A DNA stretch of 50,537 bases from Nitrosovibrio sp. Nv4 (GTDB taxonomy: Bacteria; Pseudomonadota; Gammaproteobacteria; Burkholderiales; Nitrosomonadaceae): the NCBI GenBank assembly GCA_945860135.1, contig CAMAPK010000015.1, positions 1-50,537 on the forward strand, given 5' to 3'. The notes beneath the pieces were generated by a model. That model was not told the origin of the DNA. It saw nothing but the letters and a program-made list of their open reading frames with translations, and made no database searches. Shown here in pieces: positions 16,306-23,571 of this stretch; the first letter of the stretch is position 1, and each line of letters starts with the position of its first letter. The translations under genes and the position numbers were made by a program.

Positions 16306-17109
16306 ATGGAATTCTTCGACCTCCTGCTCAAGACGGCTGTCCTCCGCCCCTATGTTTTTGTGTTTCTCGCCGTCTTCCTGTTTATAGCCAGCCGCCTGGT
16401 CGGCTGGCGGCGGACGGGATACTTCATGGCCATCACCTGGATCGTGGCATTTGCATGCGAGTTCTCCTCCACTCGCACCGGCATTCCGTTCGGCTGGTAC
16501 TTCTACACTGGTTCAACGATCGGCCAGGAGCTGTATATCGCGGACATCCCTTTCATGGATTCCCTCTCGTTCGTGTTTCTTCTGTTTGCGAGTTATTGCA
16601 TGGCCCTTGCCTTTCTGCTGCCTGCAACTGGCAGCCGTTCCGGCATCAGCATCATCCGCATGCAGTTCCCGCTCGCCGCAAGAACGGGCTGGCCCATCGT
16701 AGTGCTCACGACCCTCTTTTTCACGTTTATCGACATCATCATCGATCCGGTCACGCTGCTGGGCGATCGCTGGTTCCTTGGCAAGATTTACTACTACCCC
16801 GATCCCGGCATACATTACGGTGTGCCAGTGGCCAATTATATCGGCTGGGCCACCGTCAGCCTGCTCGCGCTGCTGGCCTATCTCCCCTTGGATCGCAAGC
16901 TTTCCCAGACCCATCTCCCTCCTGCCGAATCGGTGACTGGACACGTACTGCTCGGTTGCGGACTCTATTATGGTGTGCTGATTTTCAATCTCGCCGTGAC
17001 CTTCTGGATCGGCGAACCTCTGCAAGGAATGACGGGGATACTCATTTATCTGCCGCTTACTGTCTTGCTCGCTCTGCGACTGCTCGGCCGCTTGCCGGCC
17101 TCAAGCTAG
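16306..17109 (+). CDS. Carotenoid biosynthesis protein, CruF-like (DUF422)
   Basis: A 267-residue polytopic membrane protein with about seven helices. The motifs CEFSSTRTGIPFGWYFYT, ADIPFMDSLSFVFL and FIDIIIDPVTLLGDRWFLGKIYYYP are those of the DUF422/CruF family. CruF adds water to the 1',2' double bond of carotenoids such as gamma-carotene; other DUF422 members occur in C50 pathways, so the substrate is open. No other carotenoid gene is in the window. ATG 16306 is preferred over the adjacent GTG 16303. Confidence 0.78.
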   Translation: MEFFDLLLKTAVLRPYVFVFLAVFLFIASRLVGWRRTGYFMAITWIVAFACEFSSTRTGIPFGWYFYTGSTIGQELYIADIPFMDSLSFVFLLFASYCMALAFLLPATGSRSGISIIRMQFPLAARTGWPIVVLTTLFFTFIDIIIDPVTLLGDRWFLGKIYYYPDPGIHYGVPVANYIGWATVSLLALLAYLPLDRKLSQTHLPPAESVTGHVLLGCGLYYGVLIFNLAVTFWIGEPLQGMTGILIYLPLTVLLALRLLGRLPASS

Positions 17110-17199
17110 CGCCAGGAGGAAACGATCGAGCTTCAACTCCAAAGCCTCTATTCACGCAGGCATGACAGTACTGCAGTCTGTACGGGGTTTTATGGCAGA

Positions 17200-18447
17200 T
17201 CAGGTTGTCTGAACACTCTTCTTGCCAGTGGCGGCTTCCCAGCAGGCTGCGAAATTCGCCTCCACACAGGCGACTATCGCGGAGTCAAGATGCCCGGCGG
17301 TAGTCATACGCGCGAGCATCGCGCGGACACCGTCTGGTCCAACTGTAGGGCGATAAGGACGATCCTGGGCCATCGCTTGAAAGACGTCCGCTATTGCCAC
17401 GATCCGCGCCTGTACGGGAATCTCGCCGCCGTGCCGATGAAAAGGATAGCCATTGCCGGCAATCGACTCATGGTGGAACGAGGCCCACTCGGCGACCTGG
17501 TCAAAGGCCCGGACACGCCGCAGAATTTGCCAGGTCTCAAATGTATGCCGCTCGATTACAGCCAGCTCTGCTTCGTTGAGCGGTCCGGGTTTATCGAGCA
17601 CCTCGTCCGGAACGCGGAGCTTGCCAACGTCGTGCAGGAGTCCGGCGATTTCCAGCAGCTCGCAGTCCCTGGCAGGTAGTCCGGAGAGCCGTCCGAGCAG
17701 GCACGACAGACGGGAAACCCCGACCGAGTGTTCGGCGGTGAATGCGCTTTTATCGTCTACGATCCGGGCGAAGATTTGGGCCAGTCGCATGAGCTCGGGA
17801 CTCGTCAGTTCACGGCTGTCGGCGAAATGCATAGCGGCCTCGCTGATCTGCCGCTCAAGATGGTGCGACTCCAGTGTGAGCCAGAATGCCTCGCTGGCAG
17901 ACGTTTGCAGGAATGCTTCCACCAGGATGGGGTCGAAAAAGCTCCCAGCGAGCGTCTCTACGCGAGCACGGATGGGTTTGCGCGTGAGCAGCAGATCGGA
18001 CTCCTGGCGCTGGGCGACGAGTGCGTCGACACGATCGGCGAGATGGATCAGATTCGAGAGACGAAACTTGCCGGGCTCAATCTCCTGTCGCAGCGGATTC
18101 TCCCAGTGGGTATGATGGTGGAGAATCACCTCTGCCAGAGTGGCAAAAGGCTCGAAATCACGCATCAATTTGTAGCCACGCTCACAGTGGTCGCGCGATC
18201 CGGCCCAGTCGAGCTCATACACCAGGCGTTTGTGTACCTCCGAAGAGGAAACGCCGCAGTCATGGATCAATGCGGCACGGAACAACTCGCGCTGCCAAGA
18301 TTCTTCGAGTCCGAGCGTACGTGCGGTCTCCAGGGCCATGAATGCCACGCGCTTCCCATGCTGGAGTACTTTGACCCCGACCAGATCGACGGCATCAGAA
18401 ACGGCGAGCGTTGCTTCGCTCAGATCGACACGGTTGAAGTCACCCAT
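17200..18447 (-). CDS. HD-GYP domain protein with additional N-terminal HD domain
   Basis: A 415-residue soluble protein. The N-terminal half (about 25-140) is an HD domain with HGKRVAF, AALIHDCG and VILHHHTHW. The C-terminal half (about 225-400) is an HD-GYP domain: AEHSVGVSRLS, GLLHDVGKLRVP, FHHESIAGNGYPFHRHGGEIP, IADVFQAMAQDRPYRP. HD-GYP enzymes hydrolyse cyclic di-GMP; the metal-binding histidines and aspartates and the GYP triplet are all present, so activity is likely. No receiver or membrane domain is attached, so the signal it senses is unclear. It is convergent with the CruF-like gene and stands alone. Confidence 0.88.
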   Translation of the reverse strand: MGDFNRVDLSEATLAVSDAVDLVGVKVLQHGKRVAFMALETARTLGLEESWQRELFRAALIHDCGVSSSEVHKRLVYELDWAGSRDHCERGYKLMRDFEPFATLAEVILHHHTHWENPLRQEIEPGKFRLSNLIHLADRVDALVAQRQESDLLLTRKPIRARVETLAGSFFDPILVEAFLQTSASEAFWLTLESHHLERQISEAAMHFADSRELTSPELMRLAQIFARIVDDKSAFTAEHSVGVSRLSCLLGRLSGLPARDCELLEIAGLLHDVGKLRVPDEVLDKPGPLNEAELAVIERHTFETWQILRRVRAFDQVAEWASFHHESIAGNGYPFHRHGGEIPVQARIVAIADVFQAMAQDRPYRPTVGPDGVRAMLARMTTAGHLDSAIVACVEANFAACWEAATGKKSVQTT

Positions 18448-18886
18448 CTTCTCGACACTCGAACTCGCTCAACGATCCGGGAAACGGCCCCGTTTGTTTG
18501 CGCGGAATTTTCTGTTTCATAAAGGGGTCCTGTCAGTCTCTGCCGGGATGCGTGTTGCAGCCTGGGCAGGTTTTCATGGTAGAACTCGTACACTCCCCCC
18601 GTCAAGCAGACAGTGCAGAAGCAGAATCATTCTGCTGCGAGCAGTTGCGCATGGAACACGCTGGCAGCAACAGTTCTTCCATTCTCACAGTATCAGGATG
18701 CCGTGGTGTTGATGCGCGATATCGAGTGACAGGGAATATCCTGAAAGCCGCAATTCGCACAGGTGCGACAGGTCGAGACACCGCAATCATAAAACCCCAT
18801 GCTATAGTGCAAATAACGCATGCGTGATCCCCTGCGCTCAATCGGGGAACCGCTGATAACAAATTGATTTGATTAGAAAGGAAGAT
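18448..18886. other. 439-nt intergenic stretch with one dispersed-motif copy
   Basis: Contains the promoter region of the divergent HD-GYP gene and the leader of the small gene at 18887. A copy of the dispersed motif, GGAACCGCTGATAAC, is at 18846. A -10-like TATAGT (18803-18808) and a 10-bp palindrome ACGCATGCGT (18816-18825) lie upstream of 18887, without a convincing -35. Open frames here have no family features and unlikely composition. Confidence 0.45.
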
Positions 18887-19102
18887 ATGAAAGCAAAGAT
18901 TCTTGCATTTGGGCTTATAGCACTTCTCATTTTGGGAGCGTTCAGATTAAAGATCATCGCTACCGAATATTTTTTGAAAGTTACTGATGCCGAGACGCAA
19001 AAACAAGTTATGCAAGATTGCAGCAATTTGCCTTCTGCCATAAGTGAGGATATCAAAGACTGTGAAGAGGTCGTCAGAAACGACGGGGCGAAACGCGACT
19101 AG
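18887..19102 (+). CDS. Small membrane-anchored or exported protein, unknown
   Basis: A 71-residue protein. MKAKILAFGLIALLILGAF is a signal anchor or signal peptide; the rest is polar and carries two cysteines (QDCSNLP, KDCEEVV) about 14 residues apart that could form a disulfide outside the cytoplasm. ATG 18887 has an excellent ribosome-binding site (AAAGGAAG, about 4 nt away), which is the main argument that it is real. No family recognised. The base composition is more AT-rich than the flanking housekeeping genes. Confidence 0.6.
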   Translation: MKAKILAFGLIALLILGAFRLKIIATEYFLKVTDAETQKQVMQDCSNLPSAISEDIKDCEEVVRNDGAKRD

Positions 19103-19238
19103 CTGCCAACAATGGTGACGGGAATTTACTGAGTCGAGTATCTGCTTTGAGGAAGACCGGCCGTCTGCTTGGTGCCGATTCACGCCACCGAAGCGGATCG
19201 TGGCTGAGATTGCCGGCTACGCTATCGTGCTGGCTTGG

Positions 19239-19460
19239 TTATTCTTTCCAAAGAGTCTTTAACAGGCGCTCTCGATATTTATAAATAAGTATCAATGTGA
19301 CTGGCCACAACATGGCAATTATTCCTCCAAATAAAATAACACTCGTCACCATCTCCAGAAGCGACAATCTTTTTTTTCTGAAGATGGTCACCCCAATCGC
19401 GCATACGGCGCAGAAAGTAAGAATCGCTCCAAAGGTATACAGTTCAGAATTAAATAGCAT
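19239..19460 (-). CDS. Small two-helix membrane protein, unknown
   Basis: A 73-residue protein with two hydrophobic segments (about 9-27, FGAILTFCAVCAIGVTIF, and 37-60, MVTSVILFGGIIAMLWPVTLILI) joined by the basic loop RKKRLSL and ending in a positively charged tail. The topology is plausible for a small inner-membrane protein. No family recognised. The AT-rich composition and lone position suggest acquired DNA. It is called mainly on its membrane-protein-like composition. Confidence 0.5.
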   Translation of the reverse strand: MLFNSELYTFGAILTFCAVCAIGVTIFRKKRLSLLEMVTSVILFGGIIAMLWPVTLILIYKYRERLLKTLWKE

Positions 19461-19798
19461 GTCGGTTTAGCATAAGATGCTTAATATTCGTACCACTAAC
19501 ATTTGTTACAGATGACGCTCCACCAGTTTTTCCACAATCTTGCCACCAGCATAACTCAACCATGCATTGAATGTCTCAGTCGTGCCAGGAGCAGACGCTT
19601 AGTTCGAGTTGTGGGTGGCTCGACGGTTGGACAAACCTGGTAACTGGCTTATCATGATTCCAATTTAATACTGGCGCACCCGAGATGGTGACGGTAGGCA
19701 TTGAGAAGAATCGTTCTTTCCGCTTATCCTATTAGACGGATTCAATTCGAAAGCAATAAATTCCAGGTGGTTAATGTCCAGCGCGCACCAATACCAAT
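19461..19798. other. 338-nt stretch, possible decayed gene end
   Basis: No complete gene. On the minus strand 19506-19598 is open for 30 codons and reads like a natural protein C-terminus (TETFNAWLSYAGG then KIVEKLVERHL, stop), but it has no start and is closed upstream by a stop, so it may be a remnant. On the plus strand a nine-codon frame starts at ATG 19774 behind AGGTGG and ends at TAA 19804-19806, just after the ATG of the next gene, which could couple their translation. Confidence 0.4.
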
Positions 19799-20211
19799 AT
19801 GATTAAGCTACGATTAGTGCTCCAAAAAAAGGCTCCACGGAATGTGGAGTTGCGTGTGTAGCAATGCTTGCCAGAATCACCCCTAAACAGGCGCACGCAT
19901 GCATACATTTTCCAAACAGCAAGAATCCCCGTACTACAGTAACCGAGCTAAGGAAGGCTCTCAAGCAATACGGCATTATTCTCCAAAAGAGAGTAGAAAG
20001 CTCAGACCGGAAAAGTTTGAAACAAAAAGATGGGATTGCTCTTGTCGCAACTCGCTACAACAAGGACAAAAACGAGTGGCATTGGATTCTGTTTAATAGT
20101 GCTGGTGATGGTGAACGTTTTGAGATTTTGGATCCAGAACGATGGCGCACTGGCCAAATCAGAACTCGCGAGATGTCTTGGTACCATACAGTTAAGCTAC
20201 CCGGCTATTAA
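19799..20211 (+). CDS. C39/papain-like cysteine peptidase-like protein, needs -1 frameshift
   Basis: The frame beginning at ATG 19799 reads MIKLRLVLQKK and, unshifted, stops after 20 codons (TAG 19859-19861). The -1 frame from 19831 reads GSTECGVACVAMLARITPK and continues to 20211. Joined, they give 137 residues with a C39-like layout: Gln9 (oxyanion), Cys16 in ECGVAC, a helix TVTELRKALKQYGI, His95 in EWHWILF and Asp112 in EILDP. The join is at A AAA AAG (19825-19831). The frame containing the cysteine motif has no ATG, GTG or TTG between its upstream stop (19804) and ATG 19864, which lies after the cysteine. Either programmed frameshifting or a lost A in the A7 run explains this. It is followed after 21 nt by the gene at 20233. 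Confidence 0.6.
19825..19831 (+). other. Candidate -1 slippery heptamer A AAA AAG
   Basis: In the frame of ATG 19799 the codons are CAA AAA AAG, so the heptamer is in exactly the phase needed for tandem -1 slippage, as in dnaX. After slippage the next codon is GGC at 19831, entering the frame that encodes the cysteine motif. The run of seven A also makes transcriptional slippage or a sequencing indel possible. Confidence 0.55.
19833..19849 (+). promoter_or_regulatory. Hairpin just after slippery site
   Basis: CTCCAC (19833-19838), loop GGAAT, GTGGAG (19844-19849): a perfect 6-bp stem, extendable by two G-U pairs. It begins 1 nt after the heptamer, closer than the usual 5-9 nt spacer, so its stimulatory role is uncertain. 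Confidence 0.4.
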
Positions 20212-20232
20212 CGACTAGGAACCGAACTGAGC

Positions 20233-21255
20233 ATGAGCCGTAGTGATTACAAACGACCCATCGACAGGATCCGTGAATCCGCACTATCCATGCAGGTTGG
20301 TGCTCCCGAGGATGGCGCAGTCTCTGTGATGATCGATATGGAAAGCGCACTATACGTCGTGAAGGAGCACGCCATCTACGCCGTACAGCTGGCTGACCAA
20401 GTGGACCCGGAACGGACTAATGTCGTCGTCCCCAATACACAGCAGCGGATCCTATCGATCGGCGCTCACGATCCTGAAGTGGCACGCATCTTCCTGACTG
20501 CGTATACCATGTTCAAGTCGATGCACCTCGGAACGGACTTCCCTGAGCGCGACGCATGGTCCCGCGCCTTCGAATACCTCCGCGACATCGTAGCGATGAT
20601 GGAGATTCATTCCGCGCTGGTGAAAGCGATTGAGGAGACGGTCGTCGGATTCAACGAAGTAGTCACAAAGGACCGCAGCATTACTCTACCCTCTCTGGGG
20701 AACGCTGAGGAGCGCTGCGATGCGTTCGCTCAAAAAGTTGGCCATGCTGTCGATACGTTGAAGACGGTAGCGCGGCTCCTCTACCCAAAAGAGCTATCGA
20801 AGAAGTGGATCGACTCATTGACTTTGATTGCTGCACAGAAGCATGGGGAGCATGAACCGTTGGCGAGATTCATGAAAGAGAAAGGGGGTAGTTTGCTGTT
20901 CATGCGTGAGCTGAGGAATATGATTGAGCACCCTCAGGTCGACGCCTATGTAAAAATCCGTGATTTTCAACTCCTACCGAGTATGGAGTTGGCCGCCCCG
21001 TCCGTAGACATCGTCAGGCTTGGTGAAGCGCCCATCTCCGAGCCGCTCGCATCGTTCATGGCACAGGTTATTGAGGAGTTGGTCTCCATTGCGGAAGTGT
21101 TCTTCGCGCTTCTCTGCGGCGCTAACGTTAAGTCATTCTCCGGCCTCCCACTCGTAGTGATGGAACTACCGCCTAGTCGCAGGCCAAAGTGGAACCCGCA
21201 CCAGCGGATCTCATATGGAATCGTGATGAACGATGAAGTACACCCATTGGGCTAG
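20233..21255 (+). CDS. Unknown helical protein with HEPN-like RN-x3-H motif
   Basis: A 340-residue, mainly helical, soluble protein of no named family. At residues 228-233 it has RNMIEH (in RELRNMIEHPQ), matching the Rx4-6H signature of HEPN domains, whose catalytic members are metal-independent RNases and often toxins or effectors of defence systems. Helices around it (KKWIDSLTLIA before; EPLASFMAQVIEELVSIAEVFFALL after) fit a HEPN-like bundle. The C-terminal part (LPLVVMELPPSRRP...ISYGIVMN) looks like a separate small domain. It starts 21 nt after the C39-like gene, on the same strand, so the two probably form one operon. RNase activity is not shown by sequence alone. Confidence 0.6.
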   Translation: MSRSDYKRPIDRIRESALSMQVGAPEDGAVSVMIDMESALYVVKEHAIYAVQLADQVDPERTNVVVPNTQQRILSIGAHDPEVARIFLTAYTMFKSMHLGTDFPERDAWSRAFEYLRDIVAMMEIHSALVKAIEETVVGFNEVVTKDRSITLPSLGNAEERCDAFAQKVGHAVDTLKTVARLLYPKELSKKWIDSLTLIAAQKHGEHEPLARFMKEKGGSLLFMRELRNMIEHPQVDAYVKIRDFQLLPSMELAAPSVDIVRLGEAPISEPLASFMAQVIEELVSIAEVFFALLCGANVKSFSGLPLVVMELPPSRRPKWNPHQRISYGIVMNDEVHPLG

Positions 21256-21588
21256 GGAGGTTATAGGCCCAACATCCAGCTACAAGGGCGTTGAACGGCT
21301 GTTATCGAAAAGCATGACCGGCAGCTGTGTGTCGGGAACAACCCATCGCGACCGGCAGAACTGTGCCGGGAAGAGTCCTGAGCGAACCCGATCTGGCGGA
21401 CGGGCAAGTCATCTGAATTATGCTGCAGATTGTTGCCTGCTGGCGCAGGACTGGTTAACGAAATCGCCAGGATTTACATCGTTTGACAAAGAGCTATACT
21501 GAGCTAGCTTTAAATAGGTTAATGGGTAGAAAGGGGCGATCAAGTCCATTCGATTTTTAGCCATGAGACACTTTTCGGGAGAGACGCC
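21256..21588. other. 333-nt stretch without a convincing gene
   Basis: An 89-codon frame starting at 21233 overlaps the end of the previous gene, has no ribosome-binding site and an unnatural composition, and was not called. A TTGACA hexamer at 21483-21488 could be the -35 of a promoter for the gene at 21589, but no good -10 is found 16-18 nt downstream. Confidence 0.4.
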
Positions 21589-21969
21589 ATGATATTACGG
21601 AAAACGTTGACACTGCTTTGCGTGCTTTTTGCCAGCGGTTGGGTGGCGACCGCCACCGCCCAGAACGTGTGGTGGATGCACGACATGCCGGGAGCATACT
21701 TCAACGATCAGGACCGGAAGCTCTACAATGAGATCGTTGTTGATTTACTCGACAAAGGCGAGAGCGGCGCGCACAAAGAGTGGAAGAACGAGGCCTCGCG
21801 CAACGGTGGCGAGGTCACCGTGACCGACTCCACCCGCAAGCTTGAAGGCAATCCCTGCCGTTATCTGAAGATCTCAAACTACGCGTATAACGGCCTGAAG
21901 GAAACGACCAGGCGCGAGGCTTGCAAGAGGGTGGACGGCCACTGGGCGATCATCCGCGTGGTGCCGTAA
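21589..21969 (+). CDS. Exported surface-antigen-like protein (17-kDa antigen/RT0821 type)
   Basis: A 126-residue protein with signal peptide MILRKTLTLLCVLFASGWVATATA (cleavage near TATAQ). The C-terminal part (EGNPCRYLKISNYAYNG through RREACKRVDGHWAIIRV) resembles the outer-membrane surface-antigen domain family PF16998, in which two cysteines flank a strand pair and the protein ends with a D-G-x-W pattern. Function unknown; probably periplasmic or outer-membrane associated. GGGAGAGACGCC directly before ATG supports the start. Confidence 0.7.
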   Translation: MILRKTLTLLCVLFASGWVATATAQNVWWMHDMPGAYFNDQDRKLYNEIVVDLLDKGESGAHKEWKNEASRNGGEVTVTDSTRKLEGNPCRYLKISNYAYNGLKETTRREACKRVDGHWAIIRVVP

Positions 21970-22175
21970 GTCGATTCCTATAACAGGCCGTGTCTAGAGA
22001 GGGGCGGGCGCAAGAGCAGTGTGCGTCCGTTACCGTCAGCGTTAAGTGCCCACTCTTGGGAAACCCAACTGTCTTAAATGTGTCGAGAACGGAAGCTTGC
22101 ATCCCCCGATAGCAGTCGTTGGCCTGCACAGATGGTGTACCCTGTAAAACCACGACAGTTTACTGGAGACCCCTG

Positions 22176-22412
22176 ATGAAGACGCTCGGAACTATCCTGA
22201 TCCTCGCACTTCTGGCGGGATGCGAACCCTCCTCCATAACAGATCAGTGCCTGCGGAAAGAATTATTCTCCAAGTGCATGGATCTGTCGCCGGCCGACCC
22301 TACGAATACCATGTACCAAAACAGGGATGAGTTGGTGAGTTACTGTGAGAAAGCGTCTTCCTCGAGGAGCTCCCGGCCGCGCGATCAGGTCAAAGCGGAG
22401 TGCGCATCATGA
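22176..22412 (+). CDS. Small predicted lipoprotein, unknown
   Basis: A 78-residue protein: signal peptide MKTLGTILILALLAGC with LAGC lipobox, then a short polar domain with four more cysteines (QCLRKE, SKCMDL, YCEKAS, ECAS), suggesting two disulfides in the periplasm. The frame is open from 22119; ATG 22176 is preferred because it starts the signal peptide and has GGAG 9 nt upstream. No family recognised. Confidence 0.62.
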   Translation: MKTLGTILILALLAGCEPSSITDQCLRKELFSKCMDLSPADPTNTMYQNRDELVSYCEKASSSRSSRPRDQVKAECAS

Positions 22413-22452
22413 CTTGCCCGTCCACTGAATCGGGCTCCGCTCAGGTGTGTAC

Positions 22453-22839
22453 CTAAGGCTTCTTGCAGGCGGTTCTCCACAGAAAATCGCCATAGCTTCC
22501 GGGCGAAACTGGCTCCCAATTACGGGGCTTGTGATCGGTATGCACTACCTCCCCTTTGCCCATATTGTCAGAGTATAAAATCGTACGCAGTGTCCGGATC
22601 TGTTTTTCCTTGCACTCGTATTCCTGCTGTTTCCTCATTGACTTGAACGACTTGCCACCGGTGGTACTGGCGGCCTTGAAGTCACCCACCTCCCACATTA
22701 TTACCTTGGTACCCACCCTTTGAATGGTGGCAGGATCGGCGTGGATGGTAATGGTTTTGTCACTGCCGATCTCAACCAACTGCGCCAGCGCACCACTGCT
22801 GGCAACAGCCAACAGCATCATCAGAATAACTCTACGCAT
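22453..22839 (-). CDS. Surface-adhesin protein E-like exported protein
   Basis: A 128-residue protein with signal peptide MRRVILMMLLAVASSGALA. The mature part fits the surface-adhesin protein E family (PF16747): VGTKVIMWEVGDF, YECKEKQIRTLRTILYSDNMGKGEVV, then W-E-P-V-x-P-G-S and a terminal AC, with the two cysteines probably bridged. In Haemophilus protein E binds host matrix; in environmental bacteria the domain is common and no adhesin role should be assumed. It begins 12 nt after the stop of the Sel1-repeat gene (same strand), so the two may be co-transcribed. Confidence 0.7.
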   Translation of the reverse strand: MRRVILMMLLAVASSGALAQLVEIGSDKTITIHADPATIQRVGTKVIMWEVGDFKAASTTGGKSFKSMRKQQEYECKEKQIRTLRTILYSDNMGKGEVVHTDHKPRNWEPVSPGSYGDFLWRTACKKP

Positions 22840-22851
22840 GCAGCCTCCATA

Positions 22852-23400
22852 CTACTGATTTAATCGTTTCAGGACCTGCGCGGCATTTTCATCCCCCTGC
22901 GCCGCAGCCAGGCGATACCACTTCACGGCTTCCTTCACATCCTTGGCTACGCCATGGCCATTGAGATACATCGCAGCCAGACTGGTTTGCCCATATTTAT
23001 CTCCTTGCATCGCAGACAAGCGAAACCATCTCAGGGCATCGGGATAATTCCGGACTACGCCATCACCATTGAAATGCATCGCTCCCAGGTTATTTTGCGC
23101 ACTTGCATTGCCCTGTGCTGCCGACAATGTGAGCCACTTCACGGCTTCCGGATAATTCCGGGCTGTGCCTTCGCCTTTGAGATACATCATGCCCAGCATC
23201 GCTTGCGCATCCGCGTTTCCCTGGGCGGCCAGCGGCCTGAATAGCTTGATGGCCTGCACGTGCGCGCTTTTGTTGTAGGCTTCCCCCGCAATATCGATAG
23301 GCGCTGCGGTTGCAGTGCCGACACTCAGCAGACAGCAGATACAGGCGGCGGTGATGCAGCGTGGCAGGGTCATGGTGATGTGGTGTACGGGGATGGGCAT
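22852..23400 (-). CDS. Exported Sel1-like repeat protein
   Basis: A 182-residue protein with signal sequence (CITAACICCLLSVGTATA) and at least three Sel1/TPR-like repeats of 36 residues, each of the form A-Q-G-N-x2-A-Q-x3-G-x-M-Y-x3-G-x-G-V-x-(R/K)-(N/D)-x3-A-V-K-W. The repeats occur at about 55-90, 91-126 and 127-162, followed by a closing helix. Sel1 repeats mediate protein-protein contacts; this one would act in the periplasm. Possible starts are 23436, 23400 and 23373; 23400 is chosen for a weak GAG signal and a reasonable signal-peptide n-region. Upstream partner of the gene at 22453. Confidence 0.75.
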   Translation of the reverse strand: MPIPVHHITMTLPRCITAACICCLLSVGTATAAPIDIAGEAYNKSAHVQAIKLFRPLAAQGNADAQAMLGMMYLKGEGTARNYPEAVKWLTLSAAQGNASAQNNLGAMHFNGDGVVRNYPDALRWFRLSAMQGDKYGQTSLAAMYLNGHGVAKDVKEAVKWYRLAAAQGDENAAQVLKRLNQ

Positions 23401-23571
23401 GCGAAATCTCGTTGCGCGTAGTCTTGTCAGTAGCATAACCCAAAGCAGGGCATTCCAATAAGTATAAATAAAAACCCGGTGTAACGGTCGAGCTGGGCAT
23501 ACCCCCCTCCTCTTTATTACTAATCCTTTTACTACGACTATTTCCCTAAATATTTAAAAAATACTGCCGTA

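Noticed and set aside
19864-20211. Calling the C39-like gene from ATG 19864 as a complete protein
   Set aside because: The conserved ECGVAC segment lies directly upstream in the same frame, so this start removes the catalytic cysteine.
21233-21502. 89-codon plus-strand frame after the HEPN-like gene
   Set aside because: Overlaps the previous gene, no ribosome-binding site, unnatural composition.
21982-22070. Integron attC-like site (GTTRRRY and RYYYAAC elements)
   Set aside because: The two elements occur in the wrong order, genes in the island point both ways and no integrase is present.
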